Shown here piece after piece: positions 34,901 through 47,175 of a DNA stretch of 64,000 nt. Every line of letters starts with the position of its first letter. Within the stretch, counting starts at the first letter, position 1. This DNA is from Nautilus pompilius (lineage: Eukaryota > Mollusca > Cephalopoda > Nautilida > Nautilidae): positions 372,001 through 436,000 of the forward strand of contig JACATO010001085.1 of assembly GCA_018389105.1 (NCBI GenBank). The letters are read 5' to 3'. The position numbers were made by a program, and so were the translations under genes. A model generated the notes under the pieces. It made no database searches and was not told where the DNA came from. It saw nothing but the letters and a program-made list of their open reading frames with translations.

Positions 34901-36888
34901 AATCGGTGCGAGTTTGTGAATTTAAATAACTTGGATTTCCCATCAGTATAAAATATTTTTGGAGTAATATTCTTTAACCTTATTAGTTTTAAACAAAATT
35001 CTACTATTCCTTCACTTACCCGTCAGATACCTTTACTGCAAACTTAGCAAGTCAAAATTTAAAAAAATTCTTCGTTTCTTACAAAAGATCTTAATTCGTT
35101 TTCTAACTCTTTTCAAAAAAGTGTTCACACAACATATTTCAGATGTGTATAACCAAATACTTTACACAAAGAATTACTGAACGCGAAAAACAAAACTTTT
35201 TTTGTTAAAATTAAATTTTAAGTGAGGAAATATTCCCATAACACTACTGTTATTTTGAATAGTATTTTCAGATAATAACTATAATGGAAGAGGCGCATCT
35301 CTGATTGTCTTATTTGTTAGACAGCAAAAAAATTCAATTGACTACTAGTGTCCACATTTGGAATTTGCCAATTGAATATTAATGTTCGTCCATGATTATT
35401 TTTAAAACAGATTGAATCAATATTGGTTTAATACTTATTTGTTTATTTTATGTACCGCTATTATTTTTTGTTTTATTTCACAGATTTTTAAAGAGAGGTA
35501 TTTACAGCGTACGGTTTCCCGAAGACGGTAGCCTGGTAAAGGCTCTGCGGCGCAGCCATATATACGGACGGCTTTCTCCTTCTAAATTAAATAGGACAGA
35601 AAAACAGCGGATCTTGGAACGACATGTTGGGTACAGAGAGGCTGTAGGAGGAGCTAACCTCTTGCTCATGGTAAGCTGGCGTAACTTATAAGTTGAATGG
35701 CTGAACTAATGTACAACATCGTTTCGATTTCAGCAACAAAAGGGCCATTCACAGGATTATCTTTGAAAAACTAAATAATGTTAATTGCTATATATTTGCT
35801 TCGCGGTGCCGTTACGAGTCCTGGAGATCTTATGAAACTAGATTTAGAGCAGGCGGCAGACAGGGCTACGCTAATACACCCAGACTGGTCAACTCTGTTT
35901 TCTTGCAAGATGTTATCAATCCTTGGTGGGGTTGTCAATGACGGTGCTTCACGCCCAATCGACGCTGTTGTTGGTGCGGTTGTCGCGGGCGTCGACCTAT
36001 CAAATGACTGGGCTGGTCCTCTGAAGGAAAATTTAGAATTGTCTTCCCTAAACTAGTTACAAGTTAAAAAACCCAAAAGACGCCAGAACCTCACCAACTG
36101 ACGCTATAAAGAGACGTCAGAGTCCTTACAGGTAAAACTACAAGAATTGTAAATTTTCCCAGCAGACCTCTCTCTTTCCTCCGACTTTGCAATCATAGTA
36201 AACCATTGACTCCCTTATGAGAGAGCGATTGTATGTCATGACTCTGCAAAACCTAGAAAATAATTTTAAAAAATCTTTTCTTAAGCTAAACTGTTTCTGT
36301 GACGTGTCACACTTCTCGTAGAATAGCAAGAATACGTTTCTTTTATTGCTAAAAAAAATACGAAAATGAAATAAAATAACGAAATGCAAAAATAAGTTTT
36401 CTGATTAGAAATTAATTTTGCTTACTTGTTTATATATTTTAGAAATGGGATGAAAGTTTGGCATCCTTAGCTCAAGGACTGGCAGATACATGTGTATTTG
36501 GTCCAGACAACCTTTTCTTGTAAGTTTAACGTTGTTTCTTTTTATTTTAAACACAAATCAGGCCAGATATCATTGTTAACTGGGTCGGGAGAGAAGAGAA
36601 AGTGCAGGTACCTGATGTGACCTGTCCCAGTGGCTCCGACCTCCAGGAGAAGATCGGGCCGCTAAACTAAGAACCGTCTGGAAATTCACAAGAACAGTGA
36701 TTATCGACTCAGTCAGCAATGGATGACCTGACAACATGGCTGCAGAAAGTTAATGTGAACACCCAGCCTATCAACCACCACCCCCCAGAAATAGCATCAA
36801 TCAGAGGTATGGTACATCACCATTGCGAGAGCAGCCCTGGCCACTTCAGATACTTGCTGGCCTTTGTTGTCAGCACCACCACAACCAC

Positions 36889-36921
<33 letters not shown>

Positions 36922-36923
36922 GA

Positions 36924-36954
<31 letters not shown>

Positions 36955-39900
36955 TTCTAGCCTCAACGGTACAAATGTGGGGCAGACCCAAATCGCCATT
37001 CTCGAGCGCCATAAAACAGAAGAAATAGTAGATCTATGGCATCTACAGCGTCGCCATTACAAATACACGTCCAACACGTGCCACGAAGGAAAGGCCTGTG
37101 ACGCTTATACTCAGGTCTGTATGAACTTACATTTATTTACCAAAGAGAAAACAGCTTTGCAAACCAAGCGAAATATTTTCTCCCTGTTTAAAAGTGCAGC
37201 ACCTACCTGTAATGGTGGTTACGATATAATAAGCTGAGTTCGAATGCTACTGAACATCTCTGACAGACGTGACGTCAAGCTTCCGCCTCTACGGGTTGTT
37301 CCTGCCTGCAGGCGCCATTCCCGTTGCAAGCTGCTGATGGGTGAGTGGTGCGATGCTCGCAATCCTAAAATCGTGGAGATCTGGGCAGTCACGTCCTTCT
37401 TCAAGGAGCCTGATGACTGCCTTGCAGCTGTAAAGCCTGGTGAAAGTCACATTGCCGTTGGAGAAGTAGGAGAACGGGCGCAGATTCTCCTGTTCGCCGC
37501 ATCTCCTATCAAAACGCTTGCACCCGCCAAGTCTGGTCCGGGCCATCAGCAACGCGTGACTCGTCTAACAAAGCCACACGAGTCCAAAATCTGCCATGTT
37601 GGGCATTCACACCTGTGTAAAATTCTCACCTGCATGACAACGCCGCTGTTTAGTCAGAACTCAGTTTGTGTTGTCCGCGATGATGACTGGATTTCATTGC
37701 ACCTAGAAAGGAAATACGCACCACCAAGTCAGTCTACATCGATTATATTCGCCATTTGGGTCAACAAGCGCAATGAACTCTTACATAATCATAAGATTTA
37801 AAAAAAAAAAAATATTATAGTCTGCTAAGAACTGAAAATACAGGAAGGCAAAATTATACAATTTTTTGAACGAGGCTAAAAGCTGTTGCGGATGGTAGTA
37901 GTGTCAGCTCGATTTAAAAACCTTTAGATAAGCCATCTTGTAGCTCATGTATAACCCACGATGACTTGCTTAAGATCTCTTTATTTATTGCATAATAAAT
38001 ACCATAATTTGGATATAAAGTCCACCGGTTATTGATATTTAGTACTATCTATCGATAATTATTACCCAAAGATATTTTCCAGTAATAATTATCCAAAATT
38101 ATTTAGTAACAGGAGAGCAGCGGGTACTAACTTGACGTCTCCCGACCCTCTCTCCTTAGGAAGCCAGACCTGCCAAAATAACCCATCCATAATTATCACA
38201 GGAATCGTTGGCCAGTATTATCCAAAATTTTGTGCGAATCAGCATCATCTGGAATTATTCGCCAGCATTTTCCGGCAAAGGTAAACTAAAGAAAATGGTT
38301 GGCTGGTAATTTAGCAATAAAAAGTCATTGCCTTCAGAGGAACACTTTTCTACTTTAATAATAATAGAGGAATATAACTCTCTTCTAATGCGCAATGCTC
38401 TCTAAAGGTAATAAAATCGTCCAGCATAGTTTAATTGCAGCATATGAATATTCCTTCGTAAGTACGATACATGTTGGCGGAGACCATTCCCTTTCGTTAA
38501 ATCAGCCAATCCTTCGAGAGGCCGCTCGCGGCACGCGTCAGCCAGCCGGTGCGACATGTCGGTGACAGAGAGATCATCGGCGATGAGACGGGGGGGAGGG
38601 GAGAATGTCGGGAATGGCTTTGCTGCGACGGGAATGCCAGGAAGCCAGGCCGAGCGCCGGCTGGGGTACGCCATCTAGAATTTAGAGCGGCCCCGGCGAG
38701 GGAGGGAGGAGTGGCAGCAGGAAGGGAAAGGCTTCACACCGCGTACTGATTCGGCTCCGGTCAGCTGTTCTTCGTTGATTTCTGGGCGAAATGAACCAGT
38801 ACGGAAACAGGAAGGAAGCCATTTCATAAGCGGACAGGCACAAGCTAACCGCAGTCCCCTCCTACACCAGTAGTTAGCCCCCCCCCGCGAACCCGTTATT
38901 ATGTCAAAATACGCGCGCGGTTTCTTTCTTCTGTTTTGCAACGTTTCAGATGTTTCCCCGCCCCCTAACCCCCTGACCCTAGAGCGGGACCCACTTTAAA
39001 CCGTAAAGGAATATCCGTGTACTTCCAGATCGTCTGGTACAAAACCGACAAGGTCGGGTGTGGGAAGCAGTTCTGCGAGACGCTGACACTCCGAAACGGG
39101 ACGCAGGTGTCCGGGTGGTGGCTGTACGTCTGCGACTATGCTAACCCGTACGTACGTTAACCGTTTGACGAGAGGAGGAGGATTTCAGTAAATATTGTTA
39201 CCGTTTTAATTCGAGCTCTAAGCGCCTCAATAAAATTGGGTGAGTTACGGCAGATTTCCGGTTTAAATCCACAGGGTCGGACGAAAGTCAGCCAGTGTAG
39301 GGGTTTAGCCTATCAGCGCGAGCCGACAACAGTAAGGTATCGGCTGCCCGGAGCGTTTTCCCGCGCCGGGCCCTGACTGTCTGAAGAATGGTTTTATACT
39401 TTGATTCATCACACCCACGTCTTTAGTCGGGTAAATCTGACTGGAAAGTTCTGTCCAACAATCGGTGTCATCCTCCTGGGTCCATCTTTTATCTGACAAT
39501 TATAATAACAGCGCGAAGCGCCTGTTCTGGACTGGATCCCGGCTCATCCCGCGGGGCTGATTTTTGCACTGAACTATTCTCCGTGGAACTTTCCCAGCTG
39601 ATTCGATTTCTAATTGTGACTAGGTTATGTCGAGAAATCTCTAAATCTAATCTCTCGCTATTTAATTTCTAATTTAATTTTTTAGAGGAAATTACCCAGA
39701 GCATCCATATCTGCCGGCCACGTATGAAGCCTGTGAGCTGTGCAATATTAGTCCCGGAACCAAATGTGTCAGAAATCAATGTGGTGAGTAACGGACAGAG
39801 GCTTGTCTTCAAGTCTGATATGAGTGGTAGAAGCAAAATCATTGCAATAAATCATTTGGTGCAACTTACTGGACACCGAACGGGATCAGGATAGGAGAAA

Positions 39901-42900
39901 ACTTCTTCGGCACGTAGCCTGAACGATATGAAAGCCCCCATATTTACCAAACAAAAATGGTAGTAAGGGATTTATTCAGATGAAGTCGTTGCACCGGTCG
40001 TCAATAGTAGACTTGGCTGAATATATCAAATCAAGCCGCGTAAAGGCGGAAAATCGACACAGTCGATCACCAAAGCATCGAAATAGAGACAAGAATACGA
40101 TGTCCATGTTCGAGGCTACAATGGCGTCATTGGAGAAACAAACAAACTGCGAAGCAAAAAGCACGGACGGCCAGTTCCAAGGGACCATGAAGAGAAATGG
40201 CGTAGTCATAGAAATCATTACTATCTGCTGCTCGAGACCAAGCAATTACCACCACTAAATATTACGAAAATAAAACAGTGAAGAAAAATGTTGAACCAAA
40301 ATGGCGAATGTGCTATGAAGCTCCAGAAATCTCTACTTGAAGCGTGTCTACTTCTACAGACCGTCTTGAGGGACCGGGCAGTGTCACCAAGTATATCCAC
40401 ACGATTCTATCGATGTGTTAGGTACGAACATCAGCCCCTCAAAATGACTGGGAACAAAAGGGTTAAACCGTAAAGAAATAGCACGTCATCTAATCGATAT
40501 CGCTATTCCTAGTGACGGTAATGTAAAGAACAAAGAACGGAAGAAAGCGCAGAAGTACATAAACATCCAAATAGAAGCAGAATGTGCGAGCCGGAAACAA
40601 GCTTTGTGGCCAAACATCATCGTGACCACAGGAATGAAGCCAAAATCAGTGGACTGAAAAATACCAGGATCACAAAACATACATCGCATCCAAAAAGCTG
40701 TAGTTCTCAGCACTGCGTGGGTCCTGAGAAAATTGACGTCATTTGTGATTCGAAAAGTAGCGTATGGTTTATCGGCCATTGCTAATATAGTACCACTCTC
40801 GAAAGAGTTTCTTTAAAAAGAGAAAATAAAAAAAACGAAAAGTAGAAAGAAAATAATAGAAGAATTATAAAAAATCTTTAAAGTTTCCTATTAGTTTTCG
40901 TAATATAAAAAGTATTAACTTTAATTTGAATAGGGTTCTGAATAAATATACTCCACTTAACTATCCTTTCTGAAAATAATATATGCTTTTACTATTTTTA
41001 AAGTATTATAAATCCAGGCTCCAATACGTCTGGTTTGGGGGGGGGGTTATAGCGAACACACATAGAACTGTGGCTCTTCTTTTGAAAGCTCTCGACATTT
41101 CGCGGGGGAAATAAAACAACACATTTCTGTTTGCTTCGGATGAAACCGATAGTAGAGCGTGTGGAAGAAAGATAACCAGCGGACGGGCTGCTGTTTAGCT
41201 GGATGTGCGCGTTTATGCCATACATTGGCAGACCCCGAGCCCCAGCCAGTCCTCGTGAACGGTCGCGCACTAGTGCCCTCTGTCGGACAAGCGGGGATGT
41301 TCATCACGTCGGTTTTTAAAATTGATTTATATTATCGTTATTAACCGTATTTACTGGTAATTTATTTCACCCATTAATGATTCTGGGTTTGTTTTTGTTT
41401 TCAGTATCGTGCGACCCTGCAAACTCGTTTCCATGCCGTGAGTTGTTACTTCTTTTTTCTTTCTAATTAAGAAGATAAAAGCGAGTTGTAAATAAATTAT
41501 ATCAGAGAGCATCAGCGGTGTCCCCGGCATCCGCCTGAGGACCATGGGATGGACAGTACATATCATAATAAACAACAACAACAGTATTAATGATAGGAAG
41601 GCGCTGCACGCTTGGTGTGGCCACTCTATAAAACAACCCAGGACCATGGGATGGACTCGGCGATGCAGGAAAAAAGAAGTACATCTGTAATAATAATAAT
41701 TATTATTATTCGCTATGAAAGCAAAAAAAAATGAATACTATTAGTATTTAATAAAACAGTAAAGTGTTTTGATTAGCTGAATAAATTAATCAGCAGTAAA
41801 ATCTGTTACTAATGCTTACAAAAACAGAATAAACTACTAATGCTATGCATAATTTACCGACAGGATCATTTAACGACATGCTATGCCGATCGGACAAAGA
41901 TCCATGCTGCCTGAACTGGAACAAACTGTACTGTACCCCAGACACAGCCTACTTCAACTACATGGCGTTGAATTGCGGTGTCACGTGCGAGTAAGTTCTT
42001 CCACATTAGCCGCCTTACTGTTATAGTCAGGGTTATTTCCCTTGAATTATTCCCGACGAAGAGAAGACAGTGCGGATGGTGGCATTACATTTACTCTAAG
42101 AAATCATTTTGTGCAAAATATTTTTTTTATTATTTTAGAGTAATTTTATAGATATTAGAAAATTATTATTTATATATTTTAATGTTGCTTGTGTAATGAA
42201 TATAAGAATTTTCTCACAAGGAGCCGGTTCGCCATAGTTTGCGTGTGCGCGTGAGCAGAACTCCTGAAGTATATCGCCAAACCAGCAGGAAATGGCCGTT
42301 TCCCAGACCGTGACGCTACCCTCGAAGGAAACCGGTTAAAAAGAGATGCAGTGAGAGAGAGGGGAAGGGGGAAGGAGTGAATTATTAAAGGAAATCGTGT
42401 TGTATATAAACGAGATGCTCACCTAGAGATGGTTTTGTCAGTTTTTATTTATTTGTTTGCTTCTTTGCTTGTAAATTTATTTTCAATTTCTTTATTTAAG
42501 TTTAATGTTATCTACACATTGGAAATAATCGTGGAAATGGAAGAAAAACTGGGTATAAAATGCAAACAACACGAGGCAGAATTGCTTTCGTGTGTAAAAA
42601 TGAAATGCTCCATAGTACAGTGTGGTTGGTCGGCATGCAAGCAGTCAGAAAGTGGCACACCTGCAGCACTTTAAAAGTATGGGCAGTGATATATCCCTGT
42701 AGTGTGGTGAATACTATGGCTCCTGGAAAGGAGATATCACATAGCAAGTGTATAGAAATCGGTCTTAGCTAGTGAGGGCGACTCCAGGCGGCAGATTACA
42801 CCCAAACTTTACGGTTCAGAAGGAGCTATGTGCAAGACTCGGAGGCGGATACTGTTGAAAATAAACGTAACTGCACCAAAAGCGATGCTAAGTACTTCGG

Positions 42901-44272
42901 GGTATGTTCTCTAAATGACAGCAGGCGGTGAGCGAGTAGGGATCTTGTAAATAACCTACATAGCTGCACATACAGGTGTTAACGTTTCTTTCAGATGGTC
43001 TCGATGGACGTGTGTGTGTAGCTGCCCTAAAACCTTTGGGAGGAGAGGAGATCAAACGGCGGCGAGGCTGAGGGATGACGACCAGGCCTGGAAGAAGGTT
43101 CTCTTTACGGATGAGTGAACTGTTTGGCTCTAATCTAGGGCAGCTCGTTCGAGGGCGGTCCAGGGAGCGGTGTAGTGAAGCGCGGGGTGGACCAATACAA
43201 GTGCAGGGCTGCATATCGGCCAATGTCAGGGGTGTGCACATACCCTGACTGCCGACAGGTACAGGAGGCAGCTCCTCATCCACGGGGCCACTCCCTCAGG
43301 ACGACATCTCATTTGGCGAGAATCCACTCTCCGACATGACGCTGCTGGCCCCGAGTAGACAGGGTCGGGGCAGTGAAGAGCTGCCTGTACGGTAAAGAGG
43401 CTGGCCCTGGCCTGCACAGTCCTGATGTGAACGTCGGTCGTTGGGGCTGTACGGGGTTTGAGGGCTACCGACCGAGAAAGTCAGACGGCAGCCAAACACC
43501 TCGGAGCAGCACCCCACGGTGATACACCGGTGGTCTGCGTGGAAGAGAGGCGTCGGGCCTCGTACAGAGCATATCTCTGACCTGTCTGTGCAGCCTAGTA
43601 ATTTGGTTCTTGCTTATTTTCTGTACCAATGCACTGCGTGTGTTCTCTCAATTTCATTTATTATTTGTGTATATCCTGCGTGTGCTTCCATAATTAATGT
43701 CAATACTCTGTGTGTGTGTGTCGGACGTATATTTGACATTGCTCCCTTTGGGTTACGAAGGGAGATACTAACATAATTGCGATTCATTGACGTATATTTT
43801 AAGAAAGAAAGAAATACAGATGTCTGCAATTTGAATTATTAGTGATAAAGATTAGTTTAAATGTACATAGTTGTATTCCATATGTATATTACAATTACTA
43901 ATATCATTCCCCTCAGATAAAAAGTGCTAATATGCTACAAAAGGTATTGTGTGTTTACCTTTATGAATCATTCACATGGTTGCTGCGAGCATACAGATCC
44001 AATTATTAATAACGACGTAATATGCACGAGTAAATTCATGAAGATTTTGTTTTGCTGAAGTATTTCGACTACGAACTTCAATATTTTCACAGAACAAAGC
44101 AAGAAAAAAAAGATTCTTAGAGAACTGGTACATTAAAAACGATGCCATTACAGGCTTAGGATTTGTTCAAATGTTAAGTATCGTATTCTTTATATTCTTG
44201 GTTTAGTTTTCTGTCTTCAGCTACAATTGCTTATTTTCCTCTGTTCACAGTTCTTACATGTGCCTGTTCTGA
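28859..44272 (+). CDS. Secreted CAP-domain protein with C-terminal ShKT domain (9 exons)
   Basis: Exons: 28859-28935, 35484-35670, 36443-36519, 36961-37114, 39029-39147, 39686-39783, 41405-41437, 41864-41990 and 44251-44272. All junctions are GT-AG and in phase, and the lengths sum to 894 nt (297 aa plus stop). The signal peptide is MFLCTLLLTCVCVALA. The CAP domain covers about residues 70-215: ILERHVGYRE, MKWDESLASLAQGLA, YTQIVWYKTDKVGCG, YVCDYANPGNYP. A Cys-rich hinge follows, then an ShKT-type domain ending CGVTCDSYMC. The usual HYTQ His is Ala and the usual Glu of the W-x-E segment is absent, so the classic CAP metal site is probably lost. The architecture recalls molluscan CRISP-like secreted proteins, some of them venom components; nothing here shows a toxin role. 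Protease and inhibitor activities in the family are disputed. Confidence 0.85.
30140..30245 (-). repeat. tRNA-like SINE head (possible)
   Basis: The minus strand contains AAGTTCGAATCCCAGTC, a good RNA polymerase III B box, about 45 nt after a weaker A-box-like stretch (ATAGCTTTGGAG). No cloverleaf could be fixed, so a SINE remnant is more likely than a tRNA gene. Confidence 0.4.
32155..32430 (+). repeat. tRNA-derived SINE copy 1
   Basis: Begins GGCGGCCGGTGGTAGACTAC, with a B-box-like GAGTTCGAATC. The body has ACGTGTTTCCTCCCGCAC and CGGGTAACTCGC and it ends AAGGGTTCGACAAG. The same order recurs at 59.1-59.4 kb and, truncated, at 47.07 kb. Confidence 0.65.
35484..36519 (+). CDS. CAP/ShKT gene exons 2-3 (start of CAP domain)
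   Basis: Exon 2 (35484-35670) encodes a pro-region and the first CAP helix (RTEKQRILERHVGYREAVGG). Exon 3 (36443-36519) continues with KWDESLASLAQGLADTCVFG. Acceptors are TTATTTCACAG and TATATTTTAG; donors are GTAAGC and GTAAGT. Confidence 0.85.
36889..36950. repeat. (AAT)n microsatellite next to a splice acceptor
   Basis: About 20 AAT units with one AAG interruption, ending 10 nt before the acceptor of CAP gene exon 4. Confidence 0.95.
36961..37114 (+). CDS. CAP/ShKT gene exon 4 (middle of CAP domain)
   Basis: Encodes GTNVGQTQ, then EEIVDLWHLQRRHYKYTSN and KACDAYTQ, the middle CAP segment with the Trp and Tyr landmarks. The acceptor TTTTTTTCTAG is directly preceded by an (AAT)n microsatellite. 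Donor CAG|GTCTGT. Confidence 0.82.
37115..39028 (+). other. CAP/ShKT gene intron 4 with an unexplained open frame
   Basis: A plus-strand frame of 185 codons (37244-37801) begins MLLNISDRRDVKLPPLRVVP and has no motif I recognise. It is richer in GC than its flanks and ends just before an A-run, which could suggest an old retroposed sequence. Codon support is weak, so no gene is called. The rest of the intron shows a G/C-homopolymer-rich patch (38.58-39.0 kb). Confidence 0.3.
39029..39783 (+). CDS. CAP/ShKT gene exons 5-6 (end of CAP domain, hinge)
   Basis: Exon 5 (39029-39147) opens with IVWYKTDKVGCGKQFC, completing the YTQ(I/V)VW signature, and ends in YVCDYANP. Exon 6 (39686-39783) reads GNYPEHPYLPATYEACELC and CVRNQC, the usual CAP C-terminus and start of the Cys-rich hinge. 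Confidence 0.85.
39784..41404 (+). other. CAP/ShKT gene intron 6, unassigned
   Basis: Short overlapping frames at 39.98-40.79 kb on both strands give no recognisable protein. Perhaps a decayed repeat. Confidence 0.35.
41405..41990 (+). CDS. CAP/ShKT gene exons 7-8 (hinge and ShKT domain)
   Basis: Exon 7 (33 nt) supplies two Cys in SCDPANSFPC. Exon 8 supplies most of the ShKT domain: MLCRSDKDPCCLNW, then YMALNCGVTC. The Cys spacing and the D…W…M…C…C pattern fit ShKT. Both boundaries keep phase. Confidence 0.8.
42512..43710 (+). mobile_element. Tc1-like transposon, family B second copy, decayed
   Basis: Ends ACATTGGAAATAATCGTGG (left) and the inverted CCATAATTAATGTCAATACTC (right). The inner left end, GAAAAACTGGGTATAAAATG, matches the copy at 12.1-13.5 kb, so they are one family. 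A plus-strand remnant near 43,090-43,130 reads WKKVLFTDE then a stop, the Tc1 'KVLFTDE' block. Lies in the last intron of the CAP/ShKT gene. Confidence 0.7.
44251..44272 (+). CDS. CAP/ShKT gene exon 9 (last residues and stop)
   Basis: After the acceptor TTTCCTCTGTTCACAG a 22-nt exon completes the phase-2 codon and adds SYMCLF then TGA. This supplies the last Cys expected of an ShKT domain. AATAAA at 44299 follows closely. A tiny exon is easily missed, but phase, the extra Cys and the poly(A) signal agree. Confidence 0.65.
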
Positions 44273-44298
44273 TCTGAGAGGCTCGGGAGCGGTTGGCA

Positions 44299-44304
44299 AT
44301 AAAT
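44299..44304 (+). terminator. Probable poly(A) signal of the CAP/ShKT gene
   Basis: AATAAA 27 nt after the proposed stop codon. Confidence 0.55.
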
Positions 44305-44818
44305 CAGTATTCTATTAGGACAAAAATGTGCAGTATCGACACGACATTAAAATATTTTAAGTCGGCGAGACTTTTGTTGTTGGTTTGTGGTAAGTTTCTC
44401 TCTGCTGGTAATTAGATGTTCCCACAATACAATACTACGCTTGTTTGTTTGTTTTTAATTATTGGCGATTAGTTTTCCAATTCCATATACTTCCTCATCA
44501 AAGAAACAATGAACTTGATAAATAGACAAAGCGAAAAGCATTGAATATAGCTATAACTACTCACTTGTCATTAATTTCAAACAAATTTCGCACATTTAAT
44601 CAAATATGCATAGTTGACGCTCTCCTATCAAGAAAAGCACACAAAAAAATTTCATGTGCGTCATAATTGTGCTTATTGCTGTACAGCAATCGGTTTTCGT
44701 CATAGCTGTGCAAAATTGGGTGCTTTATGGCGTTCATATGGATGGTCTCTAATGTTTCTTTATTTATTTAATTATTTGTATAGCATTTATTATAATTTAA
44801 TAATAAATATCAGTTACA

Positions 44819-46477
44819 CACTGGCGTTCAAAATCATGAGCACACCTTACTAAAACATTTATCTTCGTTCCAAAGGTCTATTGTTAATAAATATGTATTA
44901 TTCCAGAAAAAAAAAAACATGAAAAATCATATAAACCAGGTATCAGAAAAACTTCAACCATTAATTGTGATTCTGTTATCACCTCAAATTTTCTTCATCC
45001 AAATAATCCCCTTTCAGGTGAATAACTGCTGCGAATATTTCGAGATTCCTGCTAAGTATTTTTTCAAAATATTGCATTATAAGTACCCCCCATTCATCTT
45101 GCAAATAGTTCTATAACAGGTTGTCATTAGTTGGACATTTCTTGTTTTTTACTATTCAATCGAGTTTATCTCGCGAAAGTTCAATGGGGTTCAGATTTTG
45201 AAATTTAGGGGGTTAAGCCATGATCTAAGGTATTCTTGTGTCCAGGGTGGTGCAGGGTGTAATGCATAATGTGAAAAGGGACAAGACGTACATACAAGTG
45301 CTTTATTACATACCAGTCAGGGAGGGGCCCCTTTAAAGATCCAGGTCAGTATGACAACCATCATTTTCGTGACACAAAATCATCTGGCACCATGTCCTAT
45401 GGGAAATTTTGCGCAGCACAGCCTTGTTGATTTGTGTAAATGCGACCTGTTATTGTCCACACTTCTTATTAACGATATCTGAACATATTACTTCAAAGGA
45501 AAGTGTGGGGGTGACAAGACTCTCGGACCACCCTGTGTTGCGCTTTGCAGTGTGTTTCAGATCAATATCTTGTTGCAGTATAAACCCATCATCTATTAAA
45601 CGATGAACTGTTGAAATTTCATAGTGTCGCAGAATATTGCGATATGTCTTTAGTGGGAATCCCATGAATTTGAATTAAGTCACCAGTCGAATAATCAGCA
45701 AAACAAACTTATACTTTCGCATTTCGATCAACATGTTTAATTGTAGTCATACTGTCAGTTCTTTGAACCATATATTTCAAACCTGCTCTCATCTGACCAC
45801 AATACTTTTCTCTAAGGTGTAGTTCTGATGTTTAACTCAAGAAGACGCTTCCTTTTGTTATCAGGTCTAAGCAAGGACTTTCTAGCAGCTACTCGGCCAA
45901 TCAACAAACTTTTAACCGTCTCTTTTATAGCAGACGTTGAGATGCTGATTATTCCAGAAGAATTGTGGTCAACAGTTAATTGGCTACTTGTAAGGAGAGG
46001 ATTTTCTCCCCAGAAACTTTCGCCCCAGAAACCCGTTTTCCCATTTTGTAGTTTTTCTCTTTCTTCGATCTTGAAGCTCATAACTGAGCCAGTTGATTTC
46101 ATTCTATCACTGGTTGTGCGTTTACTACCCTGTAACTCAATCTTCCTCCTCAATTCTCCATGAGACTAACCAGCTTTATGAAGGCCAATAACGGACAGCC
46201 TTGTTTCAAATGGAAATTTGTTGTTCCATTTCCATTTTCGAAATTAATAGCAGTCATCGGCAATGAGGTCCATTAACATTTATATAAAAGCATAGCACGA
46301 GCTAATAATTATTCAAATTAGTAGCAAGAAACGCTATCGGACGAACATAAGCCTCATACTTTTGGTATGAACCTCAATATTCTGAGAAATAACTTACTGG
46401 GTCTGTATTATGCAAAAAGCTTGAAATGACGCCAATATGTTTTTCGTATAGGGGGCTCGTAATTTTGAAAGCCAATA
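44819..46477 (-). mobile_element. Tc1-like transposon, third family, decayed
   Basis: Inverted ends: CACTGGCGTTCAAAATCATG at the left, mirrored by CATTTTGAAAG-type sequence ending near 46,477 (TATTGGCTTTCAAAATTACG on the minus strand). Minus-strand transposase remnants include STSAIKETVKSLLIGRVAAR (HTH/linker block, about 45,880) and DGFILQQDIDLKHTAKR (about 45,570), the 'fQQDNDPKHTA' block with the second catalytic Asp. The reading is broken between blocks. About 1.66 kb. Confidence 0.75.
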
Positions 46478-46740
46478 TATTAAAATGGAAAACTTTAATG
46501 TAACTGCATTTATTGATTTACTCTTTTGAAATCTTACTAGTGCTTCTGCTAGTCTCTCACCTCTAAAGTCTTTATTGAAAACTAAAACTTCTTGAATGTT
46601 CAATAGTTAAAGGATTAATACTTCTAGAACATTCTAGAACCACAGTTCATCCGAATCCAGTTTAAAGCTGAACATCCACAATAAGTTTTTGCCTACTAAA
46701 TGAAATTAAAGCATTGCTCCACTTGGCGCAATGATAACCC

Positions 46741-46763
46741 ATAATAATAACAACAACAACAAC

Positions 46764-46800
<37 letters not shown>

Positions 46801-46846
46801 TATAATAATAATAAAATAAATAATATATAATAATAATAATAATAAT
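46741..46846. repeat. (AAC)n/(AAT)n microsatellite
   Basis: AAC then AAT triplets, interrupted by TATAATAATAATAAAATAAA-like variants. Confidence 0.9.
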
Positions 46847-47059
46847 GCGAAAACTTCCAATTCACACTTTTGCTAACCCTGTTCTCTTTTACAGAACAGG
46901 CAGAAGGATGGCAGTTCTCCTGTAAGGCCGCTTTCCATGTACGAACTTTCTTCATTAATGCTTGCAAACGTTCGATAATTAACTGATCGATCTTTACTGG
47001 CTAGCTGACAGTTGCATTTCTTCCGTCAGAAAGGTATTATCTGAATATACTGCTCTTCA

Positions 47060-47175
47060 GGCATTTCGGTTTCCTCCCACATCTAAAAATGAAGAGTTTT
47101 GGTAAGAACCACCCAGTAGATACGCGCACGATCCCTAATCCCTCAAGCGGTCAGTCCCGTGGCGTAGTAGATATC
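47060..47175 (+). repeat. SINE fragment, copy 3 (body only)
   Basis: GGTTTCCTCCCACATCTAAA, then AATGAAGAGTTTTGGTAAG, match 32.24-32.30 kb. The tRNA-like head is missing. Confidence 0.55.

Larger units (their letters stand above)
28936..35483 (+). other. CAP/ShKT gene intron 1 (6.5 kb)
   Basis: Mostly unassigned DNA. Holds two SINE-like segments (about 30.15 kb, minus; 32.16 kb, plus). Several short open frames have no splice or family support. Confidence 0.6.

Noticed and set aside
36550..36700. Fragment reading PDIIVNWVGREEKVQV like a retrotransposon C-terminal domain
   Set aside because: Only about 30 residues of vague similarity; not enough to call an element.
37244..37801. 185-codon plus frame as a separate gene
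   Set aside because: It lies inside a CAP gene intron, has no recognisable motif and no promoter; kept only as an unexplained frame.
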